NCBI GenBank assembly: GCA_035493895.1 | Contig: DATJHM010000261.1 | Location: 116,598-180,597 of the forward strand | Source of the DNA: DATJHM01 sp035493895 | GTDB lineage: Bacteria; Chloroflexota; Ktedonobacteria; Ktedonobacterales; Ktedonobacteraceae | Direction of reading: 5' to 3' | DNA length: 64,000 nt | Position numbers and translations under genes: made by a program | Shown here: piece by piece, positions 19,269 to 27,902 of the stretch | Position numbering within the stretch: position 1 is the stretch's first letter | Layout of the letters: each line of letters opens with the position of its first letter | The notes under the pieces: model-generated | What the model saw: the letters and a program-made list of their open reading frames with translations, nothing else | Database searches by the model: none | What the model was told of the DNA's origin: nothing

Positions 19269-19581
19269 GGTTCGCCTGGCAGAAGATGCAATCACTCTCT
19301 CTATATTCACATTTATCGATAGGTACAGAGGGTTACACTAGAGGTAGAGATCAGAGAACCGATCTCCTCACGCATCCTGGTACGACTCTCATCCACCCAC
19401 CCACAATGTGGCGCGCAGGTGTGTGATGGTGCAGTGCAACCATAAGCACCCTGAGAAATGCTGTCTGAGCAGAACACAGCAGCAATGTACAAAGCAGTCA
19501 CAGCCAACACCGTTGTTGGCAAAAAAGCTTGTGAAGAGAGCTACGAGCAGGGAAATACAGCAGAAAGGCTAGCACGACGGC
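19269..19581. other. Intergenic region before the epimerase-like gene
   Basis: About 310 bases. I see no gene or clear promoter. It presumably carries the promoter for the gene at 19582, whose ribosome site is weak. Confidence 0.4.
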
Positions 19582-20583
19582 ATGAAAATAGCAATTACTG
19601 GGGGAGCAGGCTTCATCGGAGCAGCACTCACACAGGCCTATCTGGATGCAGGTCATGACGTCCTGGTTATCGATAACCTTCTTTGCGGGTCAGAGCAGAC
19701 CATCGATCCACGGGCACGCTTCTATCGGATAGATATCCGCGACCAACGCCTTCTTACCATCTTACAGGCTGAACGGCCCGATATCGTCAGCCATCATGCG
19801 ACACAGCGCTTTCACCATCTGCCAGGAGAACTCTCTTTGCAAGATGCTGATGTGCACATACGTGGACTACTCAACGTTTTAGCAGGCTGTGTAGAAGCTC
19901 AGGTAGGCAAATTTATCTTTGCTTCTGGCGGCAACGATCTCTATAAACATACACTGGCAAACCCATTGCCATTTACGGAGTGTAGCGCAACTGCCCCACA
20001 ACAACCTCATGACATCAGTACGCTCGCAGGCGAATGCTACGTACGCTATTATACGCAAAACTATGGACTTGCCCATAGTATCTTGCGCTATGCCGATGTA
20101 TATGGAGAAACGGCACAGATGCAACTGAGCCATCTTCATCATCCACTCAGCTATTTTATCCACATGCTTGCCGAGCAACGACGTCCCATCATACGTACGG
20201 CGAGCGAGGCTTTACGCGATCATATTTTTATCAAAGATGTCGTGGAAGCAAATCTGCGCATTCTTACGCGTGGGAAAAACCAGACACTCCACATCAGTAC
20301 AGGCAAAGGCTATACGCTCAATAATCTCTTCCAGATGGCGGCCTTTCTGCTGGACAGTAAGCTGGAACCCATCTATCTCTCCAGCACGCAGGAAGAGAAT
20401 AGCACGAGTATCCTGGATAATAGTAAAGCATGCGAGATACTGGACTGGCAGCCGGAGATCTCTATGCTCGAGGGTTTAACGCATGCCCTGAAGATGCTTG
20501 GCGTGACAAAGTCTGTCCCGGCCTATCAAGAAACACCTCTCAATGTCACAAGCAATCAGGAAAGCCTTTTGTTGCGTGCTTAG
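19582..20583 (+). CDS. Extended-SDR NAD-dependent epimerase/dehydratase-like protein lacking the YxxxK dyad
   Basis: The 333 residues start with an intact Rossmann dinucleotide motif (GGAGFIG, residues 7-13) and the Asp that binds the adenine ribose (VIDNL), and follow the UDP-glucose 4-epimerase pattern throughout. At the catalytic position, where relatives have Y-G-x-S-K before LAGE, this protein reads H-D-I-S-T before LAGE (about residue 148), so both the catalytic Tyr and Lys are lost. It may bind NAD and a nucleotide sugar without normal catalysis, or use other residues. It is convergent with the sugar-nucleotide gene at 20972-23473. Confidence 0.8.
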   Translation: MKIAITGGAGFIGAALTQAYLDAGHDVLVIDNLLCGSEQTIDPRARFYRIDIRDQRLLTILQAERPDIVSHHATQRFHHLPGELSLQDADVHIRGLLNVLAGCVEAQVGKFIFASGGNDLYKHTLANPLPFTECSATAPQQPHDISTLAGECYVRYYTQNYGLAHSILRYADVYGETAQMQLSHLHHPLSYFIHMLAEQRRPIIRTASEALRDHIFIKDVVEANLRILTRGKNQTLHISTGKGYTLNNLFQMAAFLLDSKLEPIYLSSTQEENSTSILDNSKACEILDWQPEISMLEGLTHALKMLGVTKSVPAYQETPLNVTSNQESLLLRA

Positions 20584-20930
20584 AGGGGGGAGGCGCGGCT
20601 TGTCTGCGACCAATACGCATCAACCTAAGAATGGCTGGTGGGGGCCGTGGACCGGCATAAAGCCCGGTCCCTACCTCTGCCATTCTTCGAGGAATGGTAC
20701 CATCGGCACCTCTTTGCCAAAGACGAGACGAGCCGCAAAACACCACAGGTAGGGACCGGGCTTTATGCCGGTCCACGGCCCCCACCGGCTCTCTTGAATG
20801 TCTCAGCCATTCTTAGGTTGATGCATATTAGGCGCGGCTTGTCTGCGACCGCGGCTTGTCTGCGCCTGCGGCGTCCCGTCGTTGGGGCACCCGGCGCAGA
20901 CAAGCCGCGCATCTACGGGGATTGATTGAC
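20584..20930. repeat. Nested extragenic palindrome with perfect 40-bp inverted arms
   Basis: Between two convergent genes, bases 20637-20676 are an exact reverse complement of 20747-20786 (40 of 40 bases) around a 70-nt loop, itself holding the hairpin CCATTC-TTCGA-GGAATGG. Outside them, ATCAACCTAAGAATGGCT (20619-20636) pairs with 20804-20821. The outer GGCGCGGCTTGTCTGCG box occurs twice directly and once inverted up to about 20913. Related single copies of the arm occur at 42765-42803 and 63631-63670. This is a REP/MITE-like dispersed element present as an inverted pair. Any small open frames here are by-products of the symmetry. Confidence 0.85.
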
Positions 20931-20971
20931 AATGATAAATGGACAGGGATAAACCATGCCCCTACCTCTGT

Positions 20972-23473
20972 TTATTGTTGCAGGCCGCTCACCACGCGGG
21001 CATATTTTTCGGCCAGTGCCTGGGCTTGCTCGCTGGAGACCGACTCCGCGACGATATGGAAAAGCGGGCTATCGGCATCGGGCAGGATCAATACCCACTC
21101 TTTTCCCAGATCTATCTTAATGCCGTCAATCGGTTTGGCGCGACGTTCGCGATACTGCTCACTCAGAATACGCATGACCTTGCCCTTATGTTCCCAGGGA
21201 CAGGGCACACGCGTCGTGCTCATATAATATGTTGGCAGATCGTCAACCACTTCGGAGAGACGCATATCAAAGGTTGCCAGCAATTCTAAGAGTTTGGCAA
21301 TCGCCAGCATACCATCAAAGGCTGGATGCAGCGCGGGGAAGACGAAGCTACCACGACCATCGCCAACCAGCACGACCCCTTCGCGACCGGCAGCAGTCGT
21401 CAAGGCATGTGAGAGCACTTTGGTATGCTGAATATGCCCCTCGTAACGCTTGGCGATATGTTGCAGTGCGCTGGGAGCCGTCACCGGAGCAGCCACTGTC
21501 CCCCCACGATTCTGACGCAAGATCAAACTCGTCATCACCGCCAGCATCTTCATGCCATCCAGAATACGCCCACGATCGTCGACAACCGCAATACGCTCAC
21601 CACTCGGATCAATGCGAATCCCGACATCCGTATTCAGAGCAGAACTGATCGTCGCCAGACGCTGCATGTCTTTGCCCTGCTCATCAAGCGTGCGGGAAAC
21701 CTGACCGTCATTCGAGTTGGTATTGAGAACGATCACTTCACAGCCGAGATGGCTAAAAATGTCCGGTAACATCTGCGTCGTCGTGCCATGAGCATAGTCC
21801 ACCACAAGCTGGAATTTACGCTTGCGCACGACCTCATAATCGACGACCTTATTGAAACCATCCATGTAGCGTCCAATAATATCGGCATTGCTCAGGACCT
21901 CGATCACCCCGATATCATCCAGATACACACGGCGATAATCTTCACGGAAGAAGAGGTTTTCTATCTTACGTTCCGTCGTTTTATTGATGTCCAGGCCATA
22001 CTGATCGAAAATGCTGATATCCACAATACGCTGATCATACGGAGAGACGCGCACATGCACGCCACCCACCGCGTCCGTATTGCGGATAAAATAGCGTGCC
22101 ACCGGCAGTGGAACCTGATTGATATCATAGACATTAATGCCAGCTGAGGGTAGACCCGCATTAATACCACGCTTGATCATACGCGACGTTTTATGCGCAT
22201 CGCGGTTCAGACAAACAGCCGAACCTTTGGGCAGAATCGCCCCATAGGCAGCACCCAGTTTGGTCACAAACTCCGGCGTCAGATCGACATTGACGAGACC
22301 CGAGACCCCGAAACGGCTGAACAGACCACGCCGCCCCTGTGAACCCCAGATGATGCTCGTATTGATGACCGCCCCGGCCTCAATTTCTTTATCGGGCCAG
22401 ATCTTCACGTTGGGCTGAATGATTGCGCCATCCTGAATGATCGAGCTATCACCGATCACCGAGCCCTCGAACATCACCCCTTTGCTCTTGATACTGGTAG
22501 ACGAGCCAACGATCGCGCCCCGCAGTTCCGCGCGTTCACCAATATATGAATTGTTCCAGACAAGGCTGCGATCAACCTGCGCCCGCTCATCTACAATAGT
22601 ATAGGCACCGATCGTACTGGGGCCATGAATAATCGCGCCCGAGCGAATTTTACAGTCATGTCCGAGATAAATAGGACCATACAACTGGGCGTCTTCGGCA
22701 ATCTCTACGCCATCTTCGCACCAGATATTGCTCCCAATGTTCTTTGCTGGAATCTGTAAATCGACCTGGCCTTGCAAAATCTCGGCATTTGCGCGCATAT
22801 ATTCACTCAAATTGCCGACATCGCACCAGTAACCACGCTGGGCCACATATCCATAAATGGGATCGCCCTTACGCAACATCATTGGGAAGAGTTCCTGGCT
22901 AAAATCAAAGGGTTTATGTTTCTCAAAGTATGCAAAAACCTTTGGATCAAGAACATAGATACCAGTATTAATGGTATCGCTGAAGACCTCTCCCCAGCTG
23001 GGCTTCTCCAGGAATTGCGCAATATGCCCATCCTCATTCGTAATAATCACGCCATATTCCAGAGGATTGGGGACATGCGCCAGGAGCAGCGTCGCCAGCG
23101 ATTTCTTCTCCTCATGATAGGAGATCAGATCAGTGAGATTATAATCAGTTAACGCATCGCCGCTAATGACGAGAAATGGCTCGTCAAGATGCTCTTCCGC
23201 ATTTTTCACACTACCCGCCGTTCCCAAAGGTACATCTTCGCGTGAATACGTAATACGCATACCAAACTGAGAACCGTTGCCAAAATAGTCTTCAATATTG
23301 CTGGCCAGATATTGAACCGTAACAATGACCTCGGTAATGCCATGACGTTTCAACAAGTTGAGGATATGCTCCATTACCGGCTTCCCAGCAATGGGAACCA
23401 TAGGCTTTGGACGTCGAATCGTCAGTGGTCGTAGCCTCGATCCTTCCCCGCCGGCCATAACAACCGCTTTCAT
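20972..23473 (-). CDS. Mannose-1-phosphate guanylyltransferase-like enzyme fused to a degenerate phosphomannomutase domain
   Basis: The 833 residues comprise a nucleotidyltransferase (1-235; [11 protein letters not shown] and GD metal motif in VISGDALTD), a left-handed beta-helix of hexapeptide repeats (about 245-375) and an alpha-D-phosphohexomutase-like domain (about 380-833). The transferase should make an NDP-sugar such as GDP-mannose. In the mutase part the phosphoserine loop reads RVSPYD instead of TASHNP, and the metal loop DGDADR reads DPSGER, so mutase activity is doubtful. The same architecture is known in other bacteria. ATG 23473 has GGGAGG 6 bp upstream; an upstream frame extension is not needed. 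Confidence 0.88.
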   Translation of the reverse strand: MKAVVMAGGEGSRLRPLTIRRPKPMVPIAGKPVMEHILNLLKRHGITEVIVTVQYLASNIEDYFGNGSQFGMRITYSREDVPLGTAGSVKNAEEHLDEPFLVISGDALTDYNLTDLISYHEEKKSLATLLLAHVPNPLEYGVIITNEDGHIAQFLEKPSWGEVFSDTINTGIYVLDPKVFAYFEKHKPFDFSQELFPMMLRKGDPIYGYVAQRGYWCDVGNLSEYMRANAEILQGQVDLQIPAKNIGSNIWCEDGVEIAEDAQLYGPIYLGHDCKIRSGAIIHGPSTIGAYTIVDERAQVDRSLVWNNSYIGERAELRGAIVGSSTSIKSKGVMFEGSVIGDSSIIQDGAIIQPNVKIWPDKEIEAGAVINTSIIWGSQGRRGLFSRFGVSGLVNVDLTPEFVTKLGAAYGAILPKGSAVCLNRDAHKTSRMIKRGINAGLPSAGINVYDINQVPLPVARYFIRNTDAVGGVHVRVSPYDQRIVDISIFDQYGLDINKTTERKIENLFFREDYRRVYLDDIGVIEVLSNADIIGRYMDGFNKVVDYEVVRKRKFQLVVDYAHGTTTQMLPDIFSHLGCEVIVLNTNSNDGQVSRTLDEQGKDMQRLATISSALNTDVGIRIDPSGERIAVVDDRGRILDGMKMLAVMTSLILRQNRGGTVAAPVTAPSALQHIAKRYEGHIQHTKVLSHALTTAAGREGVVLVGDGRGSFVFPALHPAFDGMLAIAKLLELLATFDMRLSEVVDDLPTYYMSTTRVPCPWEHKGKVMRILSEQYRERRAKPIDGIKIDLGKEWVLILPDADSPLFHIVAESVSSEQAQALAEKYARVVSGLQQ

Positions 23474-23827
23474 AGAGGCCTCCCTTGTGTAAAGACAAGA
23501 CACAATGTCTCTTTGCTGTCATCGAGGAAATACAAGGACGGCGTGGCAAAGTGCTACGCCGTCCCATCTGCTCCACTGTCTTTATTGTACAACATGGCGA
23601 AAGCGTACTGCAAGATTTTACGGTAGGACGACAGGCACGTAAGAGCAGATAGGATAGGTACAAAAGAAGAAACGCGGGACCCCTCAGAAACCACCAGAAA
23701 GTAGACTGGCACTTTCTTTCCAGGCTACATTGCGCGAGCAACCCACTGCATCAACGCAGAGAATACTCGGACACAAGCGAAGAAGTAAAAGTGCCAGAAT
23801 CAACAACAGAATGAAAAAGAATATCGT
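23474..23827. other. Intergenic region, nothing supported
   Basis: About 350 bases between two minus-strand genes. Apart from the ribosome site of the guanylyltransferase gene (complement of CCTCCC at 23480-23485) I see no conserved element. Confidence 0.4.
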
Positions 23828-24010
23828 TCACCACTCGCTTAAGCGGCCATGCTCAACGAGCCATCGCACAAAACGATGATGATTGGTTTCTTCATGCGCC
23901 AGCCGCTCCTCATACTCCGCCTGGAGCTTGATCAAACGGCAGGCTTCTTCGACACTGAAGCCCTCGTCCAGGAGGGCATCGATGAGCAGGTCCATATACT
24001 GTGGCCGCAT
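23828..24010 (-). CDS. Small acidic helical protein of unknown function
   Basis: A 60-residue protein whose start follows a near-perfect AAGGAGGA ribosome site with 8-bp spacing, the main reason to accept it. It is predicted mostly helical, with a UBA/CUE-like N-terminal pattern (LLIDALLDEGFSVEEACRLI) and a charged C-terminal half rich in His, Glu and Arg. I do not recognise a family. Confidence 0.65.
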   Translation of the reverse strand: MRPQYMDLLIDALLDEGFSVEEACRLIKLQAEYEERLAHEETNHHRFVRWLVEHGRLSEW

Positions 24011-24590
24011 TTTGAAAGTCCTCCTTTTCCATTGCTTTGAAAAGTCTACACAAAAGAATACAAAATCATCAGCAGCACTTCACCTCCACCCAGCGTACCC
24101 ACCTCCTTTTCCCCACAAAAAACCACGGTAAGGGATGTCGAGCTAGAAAAACGGAGAAAACCAGACAAACTCTCTTACATGTGGCATGTGGCAAACGATA
24201 CATCGTGAAGTGCTGTAGAATCGGGCATTCAGCCAACCCTTACACACACTACCAACTTGAATGCTACTATACATAGTATAGCAAAGATTTCGCAAAAATG
24301 CCAATCTTGTTACGCTTACTTTCATTTGGCTTTAGAAGCAGCTTCACTGGTAGCGTGTTTCTTGCGTTTAGAGAGAGGGTGGTTATTTTGGTTGGATTGT
24401 GGGGAGATACTATTTTTTGTGGTGGTTTTTTGCTGCTTACCTGGTACTTTTTGTTTTGCGTCGTAACATCGATTTTATTTGATGCTGATTGTTTTGTCTA
24501 TTTAGAGAATATGCTATGCTGAGTGTAAGGGCGATGTTATTTTCCTGAGTATATTTAGGGCTTTGCGAAAGTGGTAAAAGAGAGGTGAAC
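24011..24590. other. AT-rich non-coding region before Uma2
   Basis: About 580 bases, clearly richer in T/G on the right side (24350-24520) than flanking DNA, with long T-runs. No gene is supported. The compositional change begins here and continues into the Uma2 gene, which suggests an acquired segment. Confidence 0.45.
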
Positions 24591-25172
24591 ATGCTTGCTT
24601 CGCATCATAAGTACACAGTTGACGAATATTGGCGACAGGTCGAGGCTTTTCCTGAATATAAGTATGAGTATATTGATGGCGATATTCGTATGATGATGGG
24701 TGATAGTCCTGCCCACTCACAGATAGCCGTCAATATTGCTAGTTTGCTCTTTCTGGCTCTACGTTCACAGGAGTGCAATGTGTATTCGTCTGATGCAGCG
24801 TTGCAACTCATGGAGGACCGTCTGTATTATCCTGATGTTTCTGTTTCTTGTGATCCGATTGATTGGATGCGAAAAAAGGCGCTGGAGGCTCCCAGTGTGG
24901 TCGTGGAAGTAACCTCTCCTTTAACAGAGAGAACCGATAAAACCGAGAAGCTTGGAGCGTATCAACAGTATCCTACGATCCAGGAAATTTTGTTTGTTGA
25001 CTCTCGTCGCCGCCGTGTAGAGCAGTATCACCGTGTTGGCGTGTCTACCTGGAAGAACGCTTTGTATGAACATGACGATGACGTGGTAGATCTTGAAAAC
25101 ATTGGGGTTTCTTTGATGGTTCGAGAGATTTATTTGAAGGTATATCTGGAGTTGGAAGAAGAGCAGCGGTAA
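24591..25172 (+). CDS. Uma2-family putative endonuclease (DUF820, PD-(D/E)XK fold)
   Basis: A 193-residue protein with the Uma2 pattern: YKYEYIDGDI near residue 20, SDAALQL and YYPDVSVSCD near 75-85, then VVVEVTSP and the Glu/Lys of the nuclease core, ending in QEILFVDSRRRRVEQY. Such genes are abundant in Cyanobacteria and Chloroflexota; most have no known role and a restriction-like nuclease function is inferred from the fold. The ATG at 24591 follows AGAGG by 5 bp. Composition is more AT-rich than neighbours. Confidence 0.85.
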   Translation: MLASHHKYTVDEYWRQVEAFPEYKYEYIDGDIRMMMGDSPAHSQIAVNIASLLFLALRSQECNVYSSDAALQLMEDRLYYPDVSVSCDPIDWMRKKALEAPSVVVEVTSPLTERTDKTEKLGAYQQYPTIQEILFVDSRRRRVEQYHRVGVSTWKNALYEHDDDVVDLENIGVSLMVREIYLKVYLELEEEQR

Positions 25173-25264
25173 CAGATGGCGTCATAGATCTTGGATCTAT
25201 CGAAGTCGCTTTGAGTGTGGGAGAAAGCTACCATAAGATCTATTTAGACCTGGAAGACGCTCTG
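25173..25264 (+). pseudogene. 3'-terminal remnant of a second Uma2 gene
   Basis: Directly after the Uma2 stop, in another frame, the translation from 25175 reads DGVIDLGSIEVALSVGE, then SYHKIYLDLED. This matches the C-terminus of the intact gene (DDVVDLENIGVSLMVRE, then IYLKVYLELEE) along its full length at about half the positions. There is no start or core domain, so it is the tail of a tandem paralog after deletion, or the lost end of a recombined gene. Confidence 0.65.
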
Positions 25265-25283
25265 TACACAACGCAGAGAGGTT

Positions 25284-25321
25284 CTGGTAATGCACCTGAG
25301 AAATGTCAGGTGTATTACCAG
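25284..25321. terminator. Hairpin between convergent Uma2 and DUF433 genes
   Basis: A 16-bp inverted repeat with one G-U type mismatch (25284-25299 and 25306-25321) around a 6-nt loop. It sits 6 bp past the DUF433 stop, with no T-run, and may end transcription from both sides. Confidence 0.55.
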
Positions 25322-25327
25322 GGGTAT

Positions 25328-25570
25328 TCAGGCCTCGTGGCGGATAGCATATTTAATTTCAGCCTCATTGTCATAAAAGTAACTAATCGCATCATACACC
25401 TGAGCCAGAGAAAGGCGTTGAGTGACAGCGATTTCTTCGGGATCCTGGCCGCCCTGAAAGAGTAAGATAATATGGCGAACGCCGGTACGTGAGCCCTCCA
25501 CAATGGGTTCGCCCGCATAGATCGTCGAATCGCGGATGATATAAGGATGAGCAGTACGTTCGATACTCAT
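25328..25570 (-). CDS. DUF433 domain protein (antitoxin-like)
   Basis: An 80-residue protein. It shows the DUF433 pattern: a short N-terminal strand, then DSTIYAGEPIVEGSRTGVRHII, then an HTH-like stretch (EEIAVTQRLSLAQVYDAISYFYDN). The family is thought to be the antitoxin of pairs with a DUF5615/PIN-like toxin. No toxin gene is adjacent, since the downstream side is a convergent hairpin, so it is either solitary or orphaned. The start at 25570 has a perfect AAGGAGG site 5 bp upstream; a longer in-frame extension upstream is not protein-like. Confidence 0.85.
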   Translation of the reverse strand: MSIERTAHPYIIRDSTIYAGEPIVEGSRTGVRHIILLFQGGQDPEEIAVTQRLSLAQVYDAISYFYDNEAEIKYAIRHEA

Positions 25571-25793
25571 GCAACCTCCTTGATAACAAATGCCTCCATT
25601 CTCAGGATAGCACGCAACAGGAGAGATTACCAGAAAAATCTTCTGGCTCAGTTGAACTCCCCTCCCAAAAGCCGCAACGCTTCCACGTACATTCACACAA
25701 TTTTCACAAAGTGCTGATAGCCCTCGAATCGCATCTGAAGAGGTTTCAAGCACTATTCACGCAGCTAATCTATTACTGAACATTCAGAAAAGC

Positions 25794-25822
25794 TTGACAA
25801 GTTCACAAATTCCAGTTACAAT
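25794..25822 (+). promoter_or_regulatory. Near-consensus sigma-70-type promoter of the structured RNA
   Basis: TTGACA (25794-25799), a 17-bp spacer and TACAAT (25817-25822). This is the best promoter in the window, and it predicts a transcript starting near 25829, directly ahead of a structured region ended by a terminator. Confidence 0.8.
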
Positions 25823-25849
25823 ACCGTCATCGAAAGGAGGTGGTGTGTA

Positions 25850-25924
25850 ATGGATAACTTATCTCGCTGTACAAGCAGCGCAGTGGCTTCCCACACCTTC
25901 CAGTCGAGAGGGGCCCGGCATTAG
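25850..25924 (+). CDS. Possible 24-residue leader peptide inside the structured RNA
   Basis: An ATG at 25850 lies 9 bp after a perfect AAAGGAGG site (25833-25840), and the frame ends at TAG 25922-25924. The peptide begins MDNLSRCTSSAV and has five Ser in 24 residues. The frame crosses the 5' arms of both helices of the RNA, so translation would unfold it. Whether it is translated is unknown; the purine-rich tract could be a binding site instead. Confidence 0.35.
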   Translation: MDNLSRCTSSAVASHTFQSRGARH

Positions 25925-26022
25925 TCAGTCCTCTTCTTGATGGCACCTGGCTTTGGAGCTTGGTGAGGGTTTGAAAACAGACACTGGTAGGTAGGAGATG
26001 CCCGCCTGCTTGTGCAGCACCC

Positions 26023-26067
26023 CCAGAGCAAAGGCTAAGTATAAGTCGCCCTTGCTCTGGTTTTTTT
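26023..26067 (+). terminator. Strong intrinsic terminator of the structured RNA
   Basis: CCAGAGCAAAGGC (26023-26035) pairs with GCCCTTGCTCTGG (26048-26060), with one mismatch, followed by seven T (26061-26067). It separates the RNA from birA, which begins 160 bp downstream. Confidence 0.88.
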
Positions 26068-26226
26068 ATACATCCATAACTTCTCAGCGGTTCCCTGATA
26101 CTGCTGATCGTACAACTCCAGCCCGTAATTGACGTATATAGGGACAGAAGATACATTTCTGTTTTTCACGGGCATACATACTAACACGCGCATTCTCGTA
26201 AGAGATAGAGATAAAAGTGGTAGCGT

Positions 26227-27117
26227 TTGGACGAGAAAGAGATTGCGAGATTTGGTCGGCTCGACCTTGAAGCCTTGAGAGCGCAACTCAGTACACTCAT
26301 CTTTGGCAAAGGGCAGCGCCTGATCTATTTACCAAGTGTTACTTCAACGAATACATATGCTATGCAACTGGCCCAAAAAGGGTCAGAGGAAGGGGTGGTC
26401 GTCCTTACCGACAGCCAGACGGCTGGCAAAGGAAGGCTAGGACGCACATGGGTAGATGCCACAGCACACAATGCGCTCTCATCTACTGTGCTTCGTCCGC
26501 GATTTCCACTCTATCTCCTCGTCATGGCAGCATCGCTGGCTGTTGTTGATGCCATAGCCAGTAGTAGCTCAGTCGATGCAACGATTAAGTGGCCGAATGA
26601 CGTCCTTATAGGAGAACGCAAGGTCGCGGGCATATTGATTGAAACCAGCCATGACCAGAACGGCCAGTTAGTGGCAATTGTAGGCATTGGCGTCAACGTC
26701 AATGGGCAGAGGACTGCTATTTTTGAGACAGGTGAAACGGCACAGACACAGGCTGATTCAGGGCCAGGCACACTTGCTGCAAAGGCCACTACCCTCGAAA
26801 CAGAGGCAGGTCATGTTGTCAGCCGGGAAACCTTCATCGCTCACCTGCTCCAGCGACTTGAGACATATTATCTCCAGTTGCAGCAGGAGACACAAGAGCC
26901 CGTAGCACCAGACTACGGGTCCGCATCTCGGTTGATACGAGAGCAATGGCGCAATCAATTATCAACGCTTGGCCGCACTATTCAGGTGCGGCAAGGCAAC
27001 ACCATTCTCAGCGGCGTTGCTGAGAATGTCAATGACGAAGGAGAATTGTTTCTCCGCAGTCATTCCGGTGAACGAGTCAAGATTACCTGGGGGGACATCG
27101 GTTACCCCACAGAGTAG
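26227..27117 (+). CDS. birA: Biotin--[acetyl-CoA-carboxylase] ligase, without HTH domain
   Basis: A 296-residue monofunctional biotin protein ligase. The catalytic domain (about 30-240) has the biotinyl-AMP loop G-K-G-R-L-G-R-T-W, the KWPNDV motif and KVAGILIE; the C-terminal SH3-like domain (about 250-296) ends VKITWGDIG. It activates biotin with ATP and attaches it to biotin carboxyl carrier protein. There is no N-terminal HTH as in the E. coli repressor form. The start appears to be TTG at 26227 with a weak ribosome site. greA follows 60 bp downstream. Confidence 0.9.
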   Translation: MDEKEIARFGRLDLEALRAQLSTLIFGKGQRLIYLPSVTSTNTYAMQLAQKGSEEGVVVLTDSQTAGKGRLGRTWVDATAHNALSSTVLRPRFPLYLLVMAASLAVVDAIASSSSVDATIKWPNDVLIGERKVAGILIETSHDQNGQLVAIVGIGVNVNGQRTAIFETGETAQTQADSGPGTLAAKATTLETEAGHVVSRETFIAHLLQRLETYYLQLQQETQEPVAPDYGSASRLIREQWRNQLSTLGRTIQVRQGNTILSGVAENVNDEGELFLRSHSGERVKITWGDIGYPTE

Positions 27118-27177
27118 CGGACAACTCTACTTACGCTAGCAGCGCTGCTACTAGCACACGAATGAGGGGAAAAGAAG

Positions 27178-27642
27178 ATGGAGACACAGGATGTATTCCT
27201 CACGAACGACGGTCGACAGCGAGCAATCAATCAGCTGGAGTTTTTGCGTACCGTCAAGCGAATGGAAGTGGCCCAATATCTGCATGATGCCAAAGAATCT
27301 GGCGACGTCATAGACAATGCTGCCTATGAGGATGCAAAAAACGAGCAGGCTCGTCTGGAAGGCAAAATCATCGAGCTTGAACAACTCCTGGCCAAAGCAA
27401 AAGTTATCGATCGCGGTCGCACCGACGAGGTTTCGCTGGGTTCCGTTGTGCACCTGGAAACGACCGAGGGCCGCCAATATCACTACACGATCGTTGGTGC
27501 CTTCGATGCCAATCCAAGCATGGGGCGCATCTCCAACGAATCACCTGTTGGGAGAGGCCTTCTCGGCCACAAACGAGGTGACGTCATCATCGTCTCTACA
27601 CCAGGCGGGGTGAAAGAATACACCATCCTCAGCATCGACTGA
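27178..27642 (+). CDS. greA: Transcription elongation factor GreA
   Basis: A 154-residue protein with the N-terminal coiled coil (1-75) and C-terminal FKBP-like domain. The coil tip reads GDVIDNAAYEDAK, where the usual form is GDLSENAEY, and keeps an Asp that coordinates metal for transcript cleavage. The C-terminal domain ends in the usual IS/TP-G motif (RGDVIIVSTPGG). GreA rescues backtracked RNA polymerase. An AGGGG/GAAG site precedes the ATG. It is likely co-transcribed with birA. Confidence 0.93.
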   Translation: METQDVFLTNDGRQRAINQLEFLRTVKRMEVAQYLHDAKESGDVIDNAAYEDAKNEQARLEGKIIELEQLLAKAKVIDRGRTDEVSLGSVVHLETTEGRQYHYTIVGAFDANPSMGRISNESPVGRGLLGHKRGDVIIVSTPGGVKEYTILSID

Positions 27643-27674
27643 CAGCCTCTTGTCCGGCTCATACTCCTTCGATC

Positions 27675-27712
27675 GACCCGCGACGCCTTGTCTATCGTCG
27701 CGGGTCATTTTT
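27675..27712 (+). terminator. Intrinsic terminator after greA
   Basis: GACCCGCGACG (27675-27685) and CGTCGCGGGTC (27696-27706) form an 11-bp perfect stem with a 10-nt loop, followed by ATTTTT. Confidence 0.88.
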
Positions 27713-27902
27713 GGCGTCGTTCTGCTTCTCAGTGCCGCCCTGAACCAGGCAGCTGCGCTTCCTACAAATTGCTGGCTATCCAGCAGGCCAAAACAATGCT
27801 ACAATGGAGGCACTACGCGTCTAAAAGTAGAGACCACATACGATTGAGTAAACCTATCGCGGCGCTGCTCGACACAAATTGTTGGAGGATGAATAGAATA
27901 GT

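Larger units (their letters stand above)
25829..26067 (+). ncRNA. Candidate structured small RNA, unidentified
   Basis: From the predicted start near 25829 to the terminator at 26067, about 240 nt. A 13-bp closing helix (25866-25878 with 26006-26018, one G-U pair) and an inner 10-bp helix (25895-25904 with 25983-25992, one mismatch) are separated by a large asymmetric internal loop of 16 and 13 nt. The remaining 78 nt fold into small hairpins, including CACC-UGGCU-UUGG-AGCUU-GGUG (about 25954-25975). The overall plan, a closed rod with a central bubble, is like 6S RNA, but I see no diagnostic sequence. The SRP RNA and tmRNA motifs are absent. It could be a trans-acting RNA or a regulatory leader. 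Confidence 0.65.

Noticed and set aside
25866..25905. Minus strand reads GGGAAGCCACTG, similar to cobalamin riboswitch boxes
   Set aside because: The boxes are in the wrong order and merged, other conserved parts are absent, and the promoter and terminator point to the plus strand.
25829..26067. SRP RNA, tmRNA or RNase P RNA identity for the structured RNA
   Set aside because: The SRP GGAAG/AGCAG loop, the tmRNA TPsiC arm with CCA end, and the RNase P core are not present.
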